Positions 54,542-64,000 of a stretch of 64,000 bases of DNA are shown piece by piece (the stretch's first letter is position 1; every line of letters begins with the position of its first letter). Where the stretch lies: assembly GCF_003815975.1 (NCBI RefSeq), contig NZ_CP033932.1:3205501-3269500 (forward strand). Reading direction: 5' to 3'. Below the pieces are notes generated by a model. The model was not told where the DNA came from. It saw only the letters and a list, made by a program, of their open reading frames with translations, and did no database searches. Both the position numbers and the translations under genes were made by a program. Origin of the DNA: Chryseobacterium bernardetii. GTDB lineage: Bacteria > Bacteroidota > Bacteroidia > Flavobacteriales > Weeksellaceae.

Positions 54542-55096
54542 GTATTGAGGGTAATTATTTGAGATACGAAGTTAACTAAATTTTAGGGAGATAAAGGTAT
54601 TTGCGGGATGATTAGTTAACTTTTACAAGACTGATAAAAAGTAACGCTGTATAGACAAATACAGCCATATAGATTTTGTTTTATCGGCAGATCATCTTAA
54701 TCTATAAATTCATGGTTTCCTAAAACTTTTGTGGTTAGACCCGGAAAATTGGTAACAGAAAGTATGCTTTTGGTGGCTTTTTAATAATAAAAAGTGTGTT
54801 TTTTACATTTTTTTATGCAGATAAAATAAAAAAAATACGATTCTTCTTATCATAAAAAATATTCCAAAAAAAATAACTGATTTTTTAATATTGTTGCGCT
54901 GCAATTAATTGTGAACATATATCTTATGAAAATAGTAAGTGTAAAATTAATGATAACCTTATCATATTTTTTATACAATTGATATCATAAAAATTCGATA
55001 TGTAAGGTGTTGATAAGCAGTAGATAATGGTAGAATTATTTTTTTTATTCAGATGAATTTTTATATTTGTAATGTTACCAAAATGTTAACAAACTA
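54542..55096 (+). other. Regulatory intergenic region before the xylose locus
   Basis: About 550 bp, extremely AT-rich, with no proper gene. It holds an AACTTTTGTGGTTAG repeat piece at about 54726, a short frame at 54926-54982 beginning MKIVSVK, a hairpin ATGATAA-CC-TTATCAT (54950-54965) followed by a T-run, and the promoter listed next. Confidence 0.55.
55062..55091 (+). promoter_or_regulatory. Promoter and candidate XylR operator
   Basis: -7 box TATATTTG (55062-55069), 27 nt before the start. Directly after it ATGTTA occurs at 55072-55077 and 55083-55088 (11-bp period), the second within the palindrome TGTTAACA. A repressor bound here would cover the transcription start. Confidence 0.5.
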
Positions 55097-55822
55097 ATGA
55101 ATCAGAACTTTATTCATACTTATGTCTCTGTAGACTGTGTTGTCTTTGGATTTGACCATGAAAACCGGTTGAATATCTTATTAGTACAACGCCATGTTGA
55201 TGATGTACCATTGGAAAAGCAAATTAAACTTCCAGGCAGCTTAATTTTCAGCGATGAAGATGTAGATGATGCTGCACAAAGGGTACTTCACGAACTTACA
55301 GGGATAAAAAAAATGGTTCTTAAACAGTTCAGATGCTTTGCAGACCCTATGAGGGCAAGTAATGTGCATGATATTAAATGGATGGATAAAGAATATAAAC
55401 ATCATATAGACAGAATCATTACGGTAGCTTATCTTTCCCTTTGCAAAATAGATCATAAGATCAACAGTACAAAATATGATACAGTAGACTGGTATCCTAT
55501 TGATGAGGTTCCGGCACTGCCGTTTGATCATAACAAAATCATCAACGAATCTCTTATCGAGATCAGAAAATGGATTGAATCCGATTTCTCCATTATCTTC
55601 GAGCTGCTGCCGAAAAGATTTACCATAAGACAGCTTTATCAGCTATACAGCGCTTTAAGTGAAAAAAATATTGATATTAAGAATTTCCATAAAAAGATAT
55701 CTTCATTTCCCTATATCGTTCCTCTGGACGAAATTCAAAAAGATGTATCACACCGTGCCGCAAGATATTACAGGTTTGATGCTAAAATTTACAAGAAAAA
55801 CAATACAAAACTTATAAAATAA
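55097..55822 (+). CDS. xylR: Nudix-type (NrtR-family) xylose regulator
   Basis: A 241-residue protein with an N-terminal Nudix fold (1-150; VFGFDHENRLNILLVQRHVDDV, then an LPGSLIFSDEDVDDAAQRVLHEL Nudix-box remnant) and a C-terminal winged HTH (about 160-235; TIRQLYQLYSALSEKNIDIKNFHKKI). In Bacteroides, members of this family control arabinose and xylose genes. The Nudix box has lost the usual catalytic EExxEE pattern, fitting a sensor role. It is 16 bp before xylB. Confidence 0.85.
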   Translation: MNQNFIHTYVSVDCVVFGFDHENRLNILLVQRHVDDVPLEKQIKLPGSLIFSDEDVDDAAQRVLHELTGIKKMVLKQFRCFADPMRASNVHDIKWMDKEYKHHIDRIITVAYLSLCKIDHKINSTKYDTVDWYPIDEVPALPFDHNKIINESLIEIRKWIESDFSIIFELLPKRFTIRQLYQLYSALSEKNIDIKNFHKKISSFPYIVPLDEIQKDVSHRAARYYRFDAKIYKKNNTKLIK

Positions 55823-55837
55823 CCTTTTTAAAAAATT

Positions 55838-57322
55838 ATGTACTTACTAGGCTATGACATTGGCAGTTCTTCTGTGAAAGTTTGTCTCATCGAGGCTTCC
55901 AGTGGAAAAGTGATTGCTTCTGAATTTTCTCCCAAAAAAGAAATGAAAATCACTGCTATAAATCCGGGATGGGCAGAGCAAAATCCAGTTGACTGGTGGA
56001 CCAATCTGAAATTGGCACACGAAGCTGTTATGCATGAATCTGGGGTACATGGTGAAGATATTAAAGGAATCGGAATTACCTGGCAGATGCATGGTCTGAT
56101 CCTGGTAGATAAAGACCAAAACCTTTTAAGGCCGTCAATTATTTGGTGTGACAGCCGTGCTGTGCCTTATGGTGAGCAGGCTTTTAAAACCATTGGTGAA
56201 GAAAAATGCCTTTCTCATCTGTTGAATTCACCGGGAAACTTTACCGCATCAAAACTTGCGTGGGTAAAAGAAAACGAACCTGAAATCTTTGAAAAAATAG
56301 ATAAAATAATGCTTCCGGGAGACTATATTGCGATGAGACTCTCCGGGCAGATAGGAATGACCATTGAAGGATTATCAGAAGGAATTTTCTGGGATTTTAA
56401 AAACAACTGTATCTCAGAAGATATCATTAACTATTATGGGATTCCAAAAAGTTTTTTCCCTGAAATTGTTCCTACATTTGGTATTCAGGCAACAGTTTCA
56501 AGAGCAGCAGCGGAAGAATTAGGCTTAAAAGAAGGCACACCTATTTCCTACAGGGCAGGAGACCAGCCCAACAATGCTCTTTCCCTGAATGTCTTTAACC
56601 CTGGAGAAATTGCCTCTACAGCAGGTACTTCCGGAGTGGTATACGGAGTTCTGGATCAGCTGGAATATGATAAACTATCAAGGGTAAATACCTTTGCCCA
56701 TGTCAATTATACACCGGAACAGATCAGGCTGGGAGTTTTGCTGTGTATCAACGGAACCGGAATTTTAAATTCATGGTTAAAGCACAATTTTGCAACCTCA
56801 CTTTCCTCTTACGGGGATATGAATGATATGGCTTCACTTTCACCTATCGGTTCAAAAGGGTTAAGCATTATTCCTTTTGGAAACGGAGCCGAAAGAGTGC
56901 TGGAAAATAAAGATACAAGCTGTTCTATTCACGGAATTAATTTCAATATACATACAAAAGGAGATATACTGCGTGCGGCGCAGGAAGGTATTGTATTCTC
57001 TTATGAATACGGAATGGATATCATGAGAAATATCGGAATGGATATCCAGGTCATCCGTGCAGGAAATGCCAATATGTTTTTAAGTTCAATTTTTCGCCAG
57101 TCACTTTCCAGTGTCAGTAATGCGGTTATTGAACTTTACGATACTGATGGGGCGGTAGGAGCAGCAAGAGCTGCCGGAATGGGAATAGGATTTTATTCAG
57201 ATTCCAGAGAAGCATTTTCTTCACTTGAGCAGATAGCGGTGATAGAGCCTGAACACGAAAAACAAGAACAATATTTAGAAGCCTATGCCAGATGGAAACA
57301 TCATCTTAACGAAATAATCTAG
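55838..57322 (+). CDS. xylB: Xylulokinase
   Basis: A 494-residue FGGY kinase: the phosphate loop is YDIGSSSVKVCLIEA, WQMHGLIL and WCDSRAVPYGEQ are substrate-site motifs of xylulokinases, and GTSGVVYGV is the second ATP motif. It makes xylulose 5-phosphate from xylulose. Confidence 0.92.
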   Translation: MYLLGYDIGSSSVKVCLIEASSGKVIASEFSPKKEMKITAINPGWAEQNPVDWWTNLKLAHEAVMHESGVHGEDIKGIGITWQMHGLILVDKDQNLLRPSIIWCDSRAVPYGEQAFKTIGEEKCLSHLLNSPGNFTASKLAWVKENEPEIFEKIDKIMLPGDYIAMRLSGQIGMTIEGLSEGIFWDFKNNCISEDIINYYGIPKSFFPEIVPTFGIQATVSRAAAEELGLKEGTPISYRAGDQPNNALSLNVFNPGEIASTAGTSGVVYGVLDQLEYDKLSRVNTFAHVNYTPEQIRLGVLLCINGTGILNSWLKHNFATSLSSYGDMNDMASLSPIGSKGLSIIPFGNGAERVLENKDTSCSIHGINFNIHTKGDILRAAQEGIVFSYEYGMDIMRNIGMDIQVIRAGNANMFLSSIFRQSLSSVSNAVIELYDTDGAVGAARAAGMGIGFYSDSREAFSSLEQIAVIEPEHEKQEQYLEAYARWKHHLNEII

Positions 57323-57430
57323 GATAATTACAACAGTATTTTTCATCCTCTTACTGCCTCTTAAGAACCAGTGAGAAGGGTATCTCTACGCAAAAAATTA
57401 AAAAACAAATTAAAAAAAAATCAAATAAAT

Positions 57431-58759
57431 ATGAACACTTTAACAGGTACAAAAGAGTTTTTTACGGGTATTGAAAAAATTAAGTTTGAAGGGAAAGAAA
57501 GCAAGAACCCGTTGGCATTCCGCTATTATGATGCGGAAAAGATCGTGATGGGAAAACCTATGAAAGACTGGACCAAATTTGCAATGGCATGGTGGCACAC
57601 TCTATGTGCCAACGGAAGTGATCCGTTCGGGGGACCTACCATCCACCACCCATGGGATATCGGAAACGATCCTGTGATAAGGGCTATGCATAAAATGGAT
57701 GCAGGTTTTGAATTCATGTCTAAGATGGGCTTCAATTATTACTGCTTCCATGATATTGATCTGGTAGATCCTGCCAACAATTGGAAGGACTACGAGAAAA
57801 ATATGCAGACTATTGTGGAATACGCCAAACAAAAACAGCAGGAAACAGGAATTAAGCTTTTATGGGGAACAGCCAATGTTTTCACGCATGAAAGATACAT
57901 GAACGGTGCTTCTACAAACCCAAATTTTGATGTTGTTGCTTGCGCAGGAACGCAGGTGAAAAATTCAATAGATGCAACCATAGCGCTTGGTGGTGAAAAT
58001 TATGTTTTCTGGGGTGGAAGAGAAGGATATATGAGCCTTTTAAATACCGATATGAAGCGTGAAAAAGACCATTTGGCACGTTTCCTTTCCATGTCAAGAG
58101 ACTATGCACGCCAGCAAGGCTTTAAAGGAACTTTCCTGATCGAACCAAAACCAATGGAGCCTACCAAGCATCAGTACGATTATGATTCTGAAACAGTAAT
58201 CGGATTCCTGAGACATTACGGATTGGATAAAGACTTTAAACTGAATATAGAAGTGAATCATGCTACATTGGCAGGTCACACATTCGAGCATGAACTTCAG
58301 GTAGCTGTTGATGCAGGACTTTTAGGAAGTATTGATGCCAACAGAGGAGATTATCAGAACGGATGGGATACAGATCAGTTCCCGATCGATTATTATGACA
58401 TGGTTCAGGCTTGGCTGGTGCTGCTTCCGGCAGGAGGACTGGGAACAGGAGGAGTAAATTTTGATGCCAAAATCAGAAGAAATTCTATTGATGCTGAAGA
58501 TTTGTTCATTTCCCACATTTCAGGAATGGATGTTTTCGCAAAAGGCCTTCTTGCTGCAGCTGATATCCTTGAAAATTCGGACTATAAAAAACTGAGAACA
58601 GACCGCTATGCTTCTTTTGATAACGGAAACGGAAAAGCATTTGAAGAAGGTTCACTTACACTGGAAGATCTGCAGAGAATTGCTCACGAAATCGGTGAAC
58701 CACAGCCAAAAAGCGGAAAGCAGGAATTGTTTGAAGCTATCGTGAATATGTATATATAA
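57431..58759 (+). CDS. xylA: Xylose isomerase
   Basis: A 442-residue TIM-barrel enzyme. Metal and catalytic residues: [10 protein letters not shown] (His, Asp), [16 protein letters not shown] (Glu, Lys), [16 protein letters not shown] and DANRGD. I chose [11 protein letters not shown] at 57431; the upstream ATG at 57371 would add 20 Lys/Arg-rich residues. It turns xylose into xylulose. Confidence 0.95.
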   Translation: MNTLTGTKEFFTGIEKIKFEGKESKNPLAFRYYDAEKIVMGKPMKDWTKFAMAWWHTLCANGSDPFGGPTIHHPWDIGNDPVIRAMHKMDAGFEFMSKMGFNYYCFHDIDLVDPANNWKDYEKNMQTIVEYAKQKQQETGIKLLWGTANVFTHERYMNGASTNPNFDVVACAGTQVKNSIDATIALGGENYVFWGGREGYMSLLNTDMKREKDHLARFLSMSRDYARQQGFKGTFLIEPKPMEPTKHQYDYDSETVIGFLRHYGLDKDFKLNIEVNHATLAGHTFEHELQVAVDAGLLGSIDANRGDYQNGWDTDQFPIDYYDMVQAWLVLLPAGGLGTGGVNFDAKIRRNSIDAEDLFISHISGMDVFAKGLLAAADILENSDYKKLRTDRYASFDNGNGKAFEEGSLTLEDLQRIAHEIGEPQPKSGKQELFEAIVNMYI

Positions 58760-58768
58760 TCAAAAGAT

Positions 58769-58823
58769 AAAAGGCTTATAAACACTAAGGATTTTAGAAA
58801 TTATAATTATTAAACAGCCTTTT
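58769..58823 (+). other. Hairpin between xylA and susC
   Basis: AAAAGGCT (58769-58776) and AGCCTTTT (58816-58823), large loop. It might reduce read-through from xylA to the transport genes or protect an mRNA end. Confidence 0.35.
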
Positions 58824-58852
58824 ATTCAACAACTAATACTAAAATAATAATT

Positions 58853-61747
58853 ATGAACCGATTTTATTTCAATAAAAGCAATAGAGCCGCATTATTCTTT
58901 GCAATGACTTTATTGCCTTCCGGCATAGCATATTCACAGGTTAAGAAAGATACAGTAGCTAAAGAAAATAAAATAGATGAAGTTGTTGTGATAGGATATG
59001 GAACCCAGAGAAAAGAAGCTGTAACAGGTTCTGTAGCCACTGTAAAAGGAGATGCTTTGCGCGAAGTGCCTTCTGCCAACATTACCCAGGCATTGCAGGG
59101 AAGAACGGCAGGGGTAGATATCTCGCAAACATCCACCAAACCGGGTGCTGCCATGCAGATCCGTATCAGGGGAACAAGATCGCTTACAGGAGATAATAAC
59201 CCGTTGATTGTATTGGATGGTATTCCTTTTGTGGGATCACTGGGAGATATAAGCTCAAGTGATATCAAAAGTATTGATATCCTTAAAGATGCTTCCGCTA
59301 CAGCTATCTACGGATCCAGAGGCGCAAATGGTGTTATTCTCGTTACAACCAACAGAGGGGCAAAAGGACAGAAGCCAAGATTCACTTACAACACCTTTAC
59401 AGGAGTTCAGACCTTATTTTCAAAATATCCTATGATGGATGGGCCTAAGTTTGCCCAGTTGCGTGCTTACGCCATTCCTGCAGGAAATAAAACACCTCTT
59501 TATTCAAATGGGGTTGATGAAAATAACAGTGTCAATACAGACTGGCAAAGTCTTTACTATAAACCTGCAATGATGACCAGTCACGATATTGGTGTTGCAG
59601 GCGGAACTGAAGGCGGAAATTATAATGTAGGCTTGTCATATTTCAAGCAAAATGCATTAATTCCTATTCAAAGTTATGAAAGATTTGCTCTGAGAATGGC
59701 AATTGACCAGCAGGTGGGGCCTGTTTTCAAGTTCGGTTTTACAACCAATACAAACTATTCCATTTCGGAAGGTAACGGGGTAAATCCGGGAGCAGTTCTG
59801 GGCTATTCTCCAATTGCCAATCCTTATAATGCAGATGGTAGCCCGAAGAGAGTAATGAGTACGGCAGGAGGTATTGATCAGACATGGATTTATACCAGAA
59901 AAAGTTTAGATGGGTTGGGAGAAAAGTATATTGATGAAACCAAAGCTTTTGCATCCTATAACAATTTATATGGAGAGGCCAATCTTCCAATCAAAGGATT
60001 AAAATACAGATTAAATATCGGTTTAGACTTCCGTACCTCAAACAGTGGAAACTATACAGGGGTAGGAGTCTTTAATACAAATCCTCTTGGGCCGTCGGCT
60101 GCAGGAAAAGGGAATAACCAGACCTATCACTGGGTATTGGAAAACCTTTTAACATACGACCGTACATTTGGCAAGCATAAGATTAATGCCGTAGCATTAT
60201 ACTCTGCAGAACAGAATAAGTATACAAGTTCATACATGAGTGCAAAGAATGTTCCTGCAGATTTTTTCCAGTATTATAATCTTGGACAGTCACCACAGGC
60301 AGATATTACAGTAAGACCAGAAGACCAGGTGTATTGGAAAACCGGTTTGCTGTCTGCTATGGGAAGAATCATGTATACCTATGATAATAAGTATATGCTT
60401 ACAGCAACACTTCGTGCTGACGGATCTTCCAGGCTGGCTCCGGGCAATAAGTGGCATACCTATCCTGCATTATCATTAGGATGGAATGTTACCAACGAAT
60501 CCTTCATGCAGAATATTAAGGTTATTAATCTCCTGAAATTCAGAGCAGGATGGGGCCAGACTTCCAACCAGGCTGTAGACCCATATTCTACGATGGGAAG
60601 ATTCAACGTAGCACCTTACAATTTTGGAGGAACCGGAAGTACAGGGATATATGGAAGCCAGCCACCTAACCCGAACTTAGGATGGGAATATTCAAAAACA
60701 CAAAACTACGGGATAGATTTCGGGATATTGAACAACCGCCTTACAGGTAGTGTAGAATATTACAAAACCCATACATATGACCTGTTGACACAGAAAAGCC
60801 TTCCGGCATCAAGCGGCTGGTCATCAATTGTTTCCAATGTAGCAGAAACAGAAAATAAAGGGCTTGAAGTTTCCTTGAACGGTGTTATTTTTGATAACCC
60901 GGATGGCTTTACATGGGAGGCAGGAGTTAATTTCTATACCAATAAAAACAAAATTTTATCCCTGGCATCCGGAACAGAACGTGACATCAATAACTCATGG
61001 TTTGTAGGGCATAATATTAATTCATTGTACGATTATCAGTACATAGGCCTTTGGCAGGCGGGCGACCCTTATCAGAATATTCTGGAACCGGGAACAGCAG
61101 CAGATGTTATAGGATCTATCAAAGTACTTTATACCGGAGGCTATAATGCTGACGGAACCCCGGTAAGAGCAATAGGACCAGACGACAGACAGATTTTTGA
61201 TACAGCCCCAAAATTTCAGGGAGGATTTAATATGCGCTTTGCCTACAAAAACTTTGAACTAAGCACAGTAGGGGCTTTCCAGCATGGAGGAATCCTGGTA
61301 AGTACTATTTACGGCTCTGCTAGTTATCTTAACAGATTAACGGGAAGAGGAAATAACGTAGATGTGGATTACTGGACAGAAAACAATACAGGAGCCTATT
61401 TTCCGCGTCCGGGGCGACATTTGAGTGGTGATAACCCAAAGTATTCTTCTACTTTAGCAATGTTTGATGCCTCTTATCTTAAACTTCGTACCATTACATT
61501 AGGCTATAATGTTAATAAAGATTTTTTAAAGGATTTGAAAATCACCAGCCTAAGGATTTACTTTACTGTAACCAATCCTGTGGTATTATTCTCTCCTTAT
61601 CATAAGTTCTCAGGAATGGATCCGGAACCAAACTCTTTCGGAAATGAAAACCAGGCAGTAAGCGGATATCAAAGCCGTCAGCTTGTTATAGGAACCAATA
61701 ATCCTTCTACAAGAAATTACTTAATGGGACTTAACTTAACCTTTTAA
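58853..61747 (+). CDS. SusC/RagA-family TonB-dependent transporter
   Basis: A 964-residue outer membrane transporter. Signal peptide (GIAYSQ cleavage), a short TonB-box-like VVVIGYG, plug domain at about 50-165 with IRIRGTRSL and DIKSIDILKDASATAIYGSRGANGVILVTT, then the barrel ending YLMGLNLTF. It lacks the carboxypeptidase-D-like N-terminal extension of most SusC proteins. With SusD it should import xylo-oligosaccharides, inferred from neighbours. Confidence 0.9.
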   Translation: MNRFYFNKSNRAALFFAMTLLPSGIAYSQVKKDTVAKENKIDEVVVIGYGTQRKEAVTGSVATVKGDALREVPSANITQALQGRTAGVDISQTSTKPGAAMQIRIRGTRSLTGDNNPLIVLDGIPFVGSLGDISSSDIKSIDILKDASATAIYGSRGANGVILVTTNRGAKGQKPRFTYNTFTGVQTLFSKYPMMDGPKFAQLRAYAIPAGNKTPLYSNGVDENNSVNTDWQSLYYKPAMMTSHDIGVAGGTEGGNYNVGLSYFKQNALIPIQSYERFALRMAIDQQVGPVFKFGFTTNTNYSISEGNGVNPGAVLGYSPIANPYNADGSPKRVMSTAGGIDQTWIYTRKSLDGLGEKYIDETKAFASYNNLYGEANLPIKGLKYRLNIGLDFRTSNSGNYTGVGVFNTNPLGPSAAGKGNNQTYHWVLENLLTYDRTFGKHKINAVALYSAEQNKYTSSYMSAKNVPADFFQYYNLGQSPQADITVRPEDQVYWKTGLLSAMGRIMYTYDNKYMLTATLRADGSSRLAPGNKWHTYPALSLGWNVTNESFMQNIKVINLLKFRAGWGQTSNQAVDPYSTMGRFNVAPYNFGGTGSTGIYGSQPPNPNLGWEYSKTQNYGIDFGILNNRLTGSVEYYKTHTYDLLTQKSLPASSGWSSIVSNVAETENKGLEVSLNGVIFDNPDGFTWEAGVNFYTNKNKILSLASGTERDINNSWFVGHNINSLYDYQYIGLWQAGDPYQNILEPGTAADVIGSIKVLYTGGYNADGTPVRAIGPDDRQIFDTAPKFQGGFNMRFAYKNFELSTVGAFQHGGILVSTIYGSASYLNRLTGRGNNVDVDYWTENNTGAYFPRPGRHLSGDNPKYSSTLAMFDASYLKLRTITLGYNVNKDFLKDLKITSLRIYFTVTNPVVLFSPYHKFSGMDPEPNSFGNENQAVSGYQSRQLVIGTNNPSTRNYLMGLNLTF

Positions 61748-61759
61748 AACTGTACTGTC

Positions 61760-63718
61760 ATGATAAATTTTAACAAAAAACTGCTATTGGGAGCCATCTT
61801 CTTATCCTTAACATTTACAGGTTGTAATGAAATTCTTGATGAGCAGCCAAGATCAATATATACAGCAGATTATTTTAATACACCCGATGGGGTTAATCAG
61901 GGATTTACAGCTTTATACAGACAGCTGAGATTATTGTACGGTAACGGATACTTTATGAGTAACTGTCAGAACGGAACTGACGAATCTACCTGGGCACAAA
62001 GTGCAGACGGTAACTTTAAAGAATTGGATATGTCCGGAAACGGTAACATCAATTCCAATACTTTTCCTACAAGTATGGTTTGGAACTCTGTATTCCCATA
62101 TATCAATACAGCCAACGGAATTATTGAAAAAGGACCGGGATTCGGAATTGCAGAATCTATGATCTCTGAAGCCCGTTTCTTCCGTGGATTTTACTACTTC
62201 ATGCTCGTTCAGACCTATGGAGGAGTCCCTCTGGATCTGGGAGCAGGAGAATTGAAATATAACACTTTGCCATCCACAACTTCTGCAAGAAATACCGTGC
62301 CGGAAGTATATACAAAAACTGTTTTTGCTGACCTTAAAAAAGCAATAGAAAATCTGCCTGCATCACCAAGGGTAACCGGAGGTGTCACTAAAAATGTAGC
62401 AAGACTGATGCTTGCCAAAGCTTATCTTACTTATGGATGGTGGCTGCAGAATCCAAACGGGATTCCAACCTACCCTGAAGCAGCAAGAACTGACCCGGAC
62501 GGGCACAATGCCCAGTGGTATTTCCAGCAGGCTTATGATATCGCTTTGGAAGGAATCAACAATCCAGGGCCTTACGCGCTTCAGCCTACCTTCTATGATG
62601 TCAATGTAGGTTCAAATGACAGGAATACCGAATCTATGTTGTATGCAGACCATACACAGTCAAGTACTTATTATAACGAAAGTGACCCTGTAGGATTTGG
62701 ATCAGGCTGGGCTCCGGACAATTTTGCAGCCTGGATGCAGACCTGGAACTATACTGCCATCAAAAGTAGTAAAACAACAGCATGGGATGGAGCAGACGTT
62801 GTAAGTTCAGTACAGAGAGAAGCGGCACAGTCATTGGGACGTCCTTGGGTTCGTATGTGTCCTACTTTAGGTGTTATTAAAAATACTTTTGCAGATAAAA
62901 CCAATGATTCCCGTTATGATGGAACTTTTGTAACCACCTACAGAGGAAACTGGAACAAAAATGGAACAGGATTAACAACAGTTCCTGTACTTTATAACGC
63001 CAATAATTTACCTGTACAGCCGGGAGGAGCTATTTTAAGCTTCCTGAATGATGACAGCCAGACTCCTTCTTATCCTACAGGATCCGGACAAAGCGGTGTA
63101 GGAGCCGGAACTCTTCCGGGAAGAGCAGACTGGGTGATTGCACCGAACGGTATCAGCAGAATTGTATACCCTGGCTTATGGAAAATAGGAACTTACCGTA
63201 CCGATGATCCGAACGGTTTAGGATATCCGAATGCCGGATTAACCCGTCCTTTCAGCGTTGCCAAATTCTCGGAATTCTATTTTATCGCAGCAGAAGCAGC
63301 CGTAAAAGGAGCTGCAGGCGCTATGACAGCCAGAGACCTTATCAACGTAATCCGTGCCCGTGCCGGAAAATGGAAGTTCAATAATGCCCAGAATACCGCT
63401 TATGTAGCAGATAACAGTGCTGCAATGACAGCGGCCACACCTGCCGTAATTACCATTGATTATATTCTTGCAGAAAGATCCCGTGAATATTACGGAGAGT
63501 TCTACAGATGGTATGATCTGGTACGTACACAGAAGTGGGGAGATTATGCGGCAAGCTATCAGATCGGAGGAGCTTCTTATGGAGATCACACACCGCAGAC
63601 GGTTACAAGAACGATAAAACCATTTCACTACCTGAGACCAATTCCTCAGAGTCAGATTGATGCGATGGAAGTATCGGCAGATATTAAAGCAAAATACCAA
63701 AATCCCGGATACAACTAA
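61760..63718 (+). CDS. SusD/RagB-family lipoprotein
   Basis: A 652-residue surface lipoprotein with lipobox LTFTGC (Cys23). The SusD fold is seen in EARFFRGFYYFMLVQTYGGVPL, the TPR helices at about 150-260, and the C-terminal IDYILAERSREYYGEFYRWYDLVRT and YLRPIPQSQIDAM. It captures oligosaccharide for the SusC transporter, 12 bp upstream. Confidence 0.92.
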   Translation: MINFNKKLLLGAIFLSLTFTGCNEILDEQPRSIYTADYFNTPDGVNQGFTALYRQLRLLYGNGYFMSNCQNGTDESTWAQSADGNFKELDMSGNGNINSNTFPTSMVWNSVFPYINTANGIIEKGPGFGIAESMISEARFFRGFYYFMLVQTYGGVPLDLGAGELKYNTLPSTTSARNTVPEVYTKTVFADLKKAIENLPASPRVTGGVTKNVARLMLAKAYLTYGWWLQNPNGIPTYPEAARTDPDGHNAQWYFQQAYDIALEGINNPGPYALQPTFYDVNVGSNDRNTESMLYADHTQSSTYYNESDPVGFGSGWAPDNFAAWMQTWNYTAIKSSKTTAWDGADVVSSVQREAAQSLGRPWVRMCPTLGVIKNTFADKTNDSRYDGTFVTTYRGNWNKNGTGLTTVPVLYNANNLPVQPGGAILSFLNDDSQTPSYPTGSGQSGVGAGTLPGRADWVIAPNGISRIVYPGLWKIGTYRTDDPNGLGYPNAGLTRPFSVAKFSEFYFIAAEAAVKGAAGAMTARDLINVIRARAGKWKFNNAQNTAYVADNSAAMTAATPAVITIDYILAERSREYYGEFYRWYDLVRTQKWGDYAASYQIGGASYGDHTPQTVTRTIKPFHYLRPIPQSQIDAMEVSADIKAKYQNPGYN

Positions 63719-63742
63719 TTTCATTCTACATTCATATCAGCA

Positions 63743-63774
63743 ACAGAGTAGGTGTGTAAGCACCTGCTTTGTTT
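63743..63774 (+). other. Hairpin between susD and uxuA
   Basis: ACAGAGTAGGTG (63743-63754) pairs with CACCTGCTTTGT (63761-63772, two G-T pairs). It may be a partial terminator or mRNA stabiliser. Confidence 0.45.
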
Positions 63775-63796
63775 ATCTGAATTAAAACTTTACATT

Positions 63797-64000
63797 ATGG
63801 AAAAAACCTGGCGTTGGTTTGGAAAAAAAGACAAAATAGCACTGAACACGCTTCGTCAAATAGGAGTAGAAGGAATTGTTTCTGCACTGCATGATATCCC
63901 AAACGGAGAAATCTGGAACTTGGAGGCCATTAATGATTATAAAAACTATATAGAAAGCCACGGACTTCGCTGGTCTGTTGTGGAAAGTCTTCCCGTAAGT
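63797..64000 (+). CDS. uxuA: Mannonate dehydratase (partial)
   Basis: The first 68 residues of UxuA, which dehydrates D-mannonate in glucuronate catabolism. MEKTWRWFGKKDKIALNTLRQIGVEG and the ALHDIPNGEIW strand are characteristic. The rest is beyond the window. Its presence widens the locus to glucuronoxylan use. Confidence 0.88.
   Translation, partial: MEKTWRWFGKKDKIALNTLRQIGVEGIVSALHDIPNGEIWNLEAINDYKNYIESHGLRWSVVESLPVS

Noticed and set aside
54950..54982. A riboswitch upstream of the xylose locus
   Set aside because: There is only one short AU-rich hairpin, with no aptamer-like conserved core.
1..64000. CRISPR array, tRNA or rRNA genes
   Set aside because: No regularly spaced repeats or cloverleaf-like sequences with TTCRANY-type loops and acceptor pairs were found in the intergenic regions.

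Overview
The window reads as chromosomal DNA of a Flavobacteriia member close to Chryseobacterium (Weeksellaceae, Bacteroidota). Supporting signs are the low G+C, promoters built on the Bacteroidota -7 box TAnnTTTG with a TTG-type -33 box about 19-21 bp upstream, weak or absent Shine-Dalgarno sequences, a SusC/SusD pair, a Nudix-type (NrtR-family) sugar regulator and an N-acyl-citrulline type arginine pathway. I cannot name a species. There is no tRNA, rRNA, CRISPR array, prophage or intact insertion sequence.

Layout. 0.0-5.3 kb: housekeeping genes (rlmH end, YihY-type membrane protein, nhaA, a bifunctional RelA/SpoT enzyme, a small stress-like protein). 5.7-16.5 kb, all on the minus strand: a short-chain-fatty-acid module with porin, MFS symporter, two small membrane proteins, a transporter/histidine-kinase hybrid, a single-domain response regulator and two AMP-forming acyl-CoA synthetases (propionyl- and acetyl-type). 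16.6-26.6 kb: a minus-strand zinc-ribbon/HTH protein divergent from a complete arginine cluster (GNAT, argG, argC, argD, argF', argB, argE, argH), closed by a convergent Lrp/AsnC regulator. 26.7-32.6 kb: a pyrimidine operon (leader peptide and attenuator, pyrB, carA, a four-helix-bundle gene, carB).

33-54.5 kb is mixed. It holds orphan lipoprotein and hypothetical genes, a siderophore cassette (TonB receptor, PepSY membrane protein, esterase), a SRPBCC-EVE-MarR operon, a Crp-type regulator followed by DinB and Ogt, small enzymes (GNAT, cupin, VOC, dienelactone hydrolase), holA divergent from a restriction-endonuclease-like protein, trxB, AraC and XRE regulators, and several intergenic repeats. 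55.1-64.0 kb: a xylose/glucuronoxylan locus (Nudix-type XylR, xylB, xylA, SusC-like, SusD-like, start of uxuA).

How the genes work together. The arginine cluster lacks argJ and a classical ornithine carbamoyltransferase. It fits a route in which the acyl group is kept until N-acylcitrulline is made and is then removed by the M20 deacylase. A hydrophobic residue at the specificity position of ArgF' hints at N-succinyl rather than N-acetyl intermediates. Carbamoyl phosphate for this route and for pyrimidines would come from CarAB, encoded next door. The pyr leader has a near-leaderless short peptide, a U-rich end and a hairpin with a T-run, like the UTP-sensing attenuator known in enterobacterial pyrBI but in a Bacteroidota context. 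The transporter/kinase gene set next to acs and prpE suggests sensing and uptake of acetate or propionate. Intergenic spaces are rich in REP-like and MITE-like repeats.
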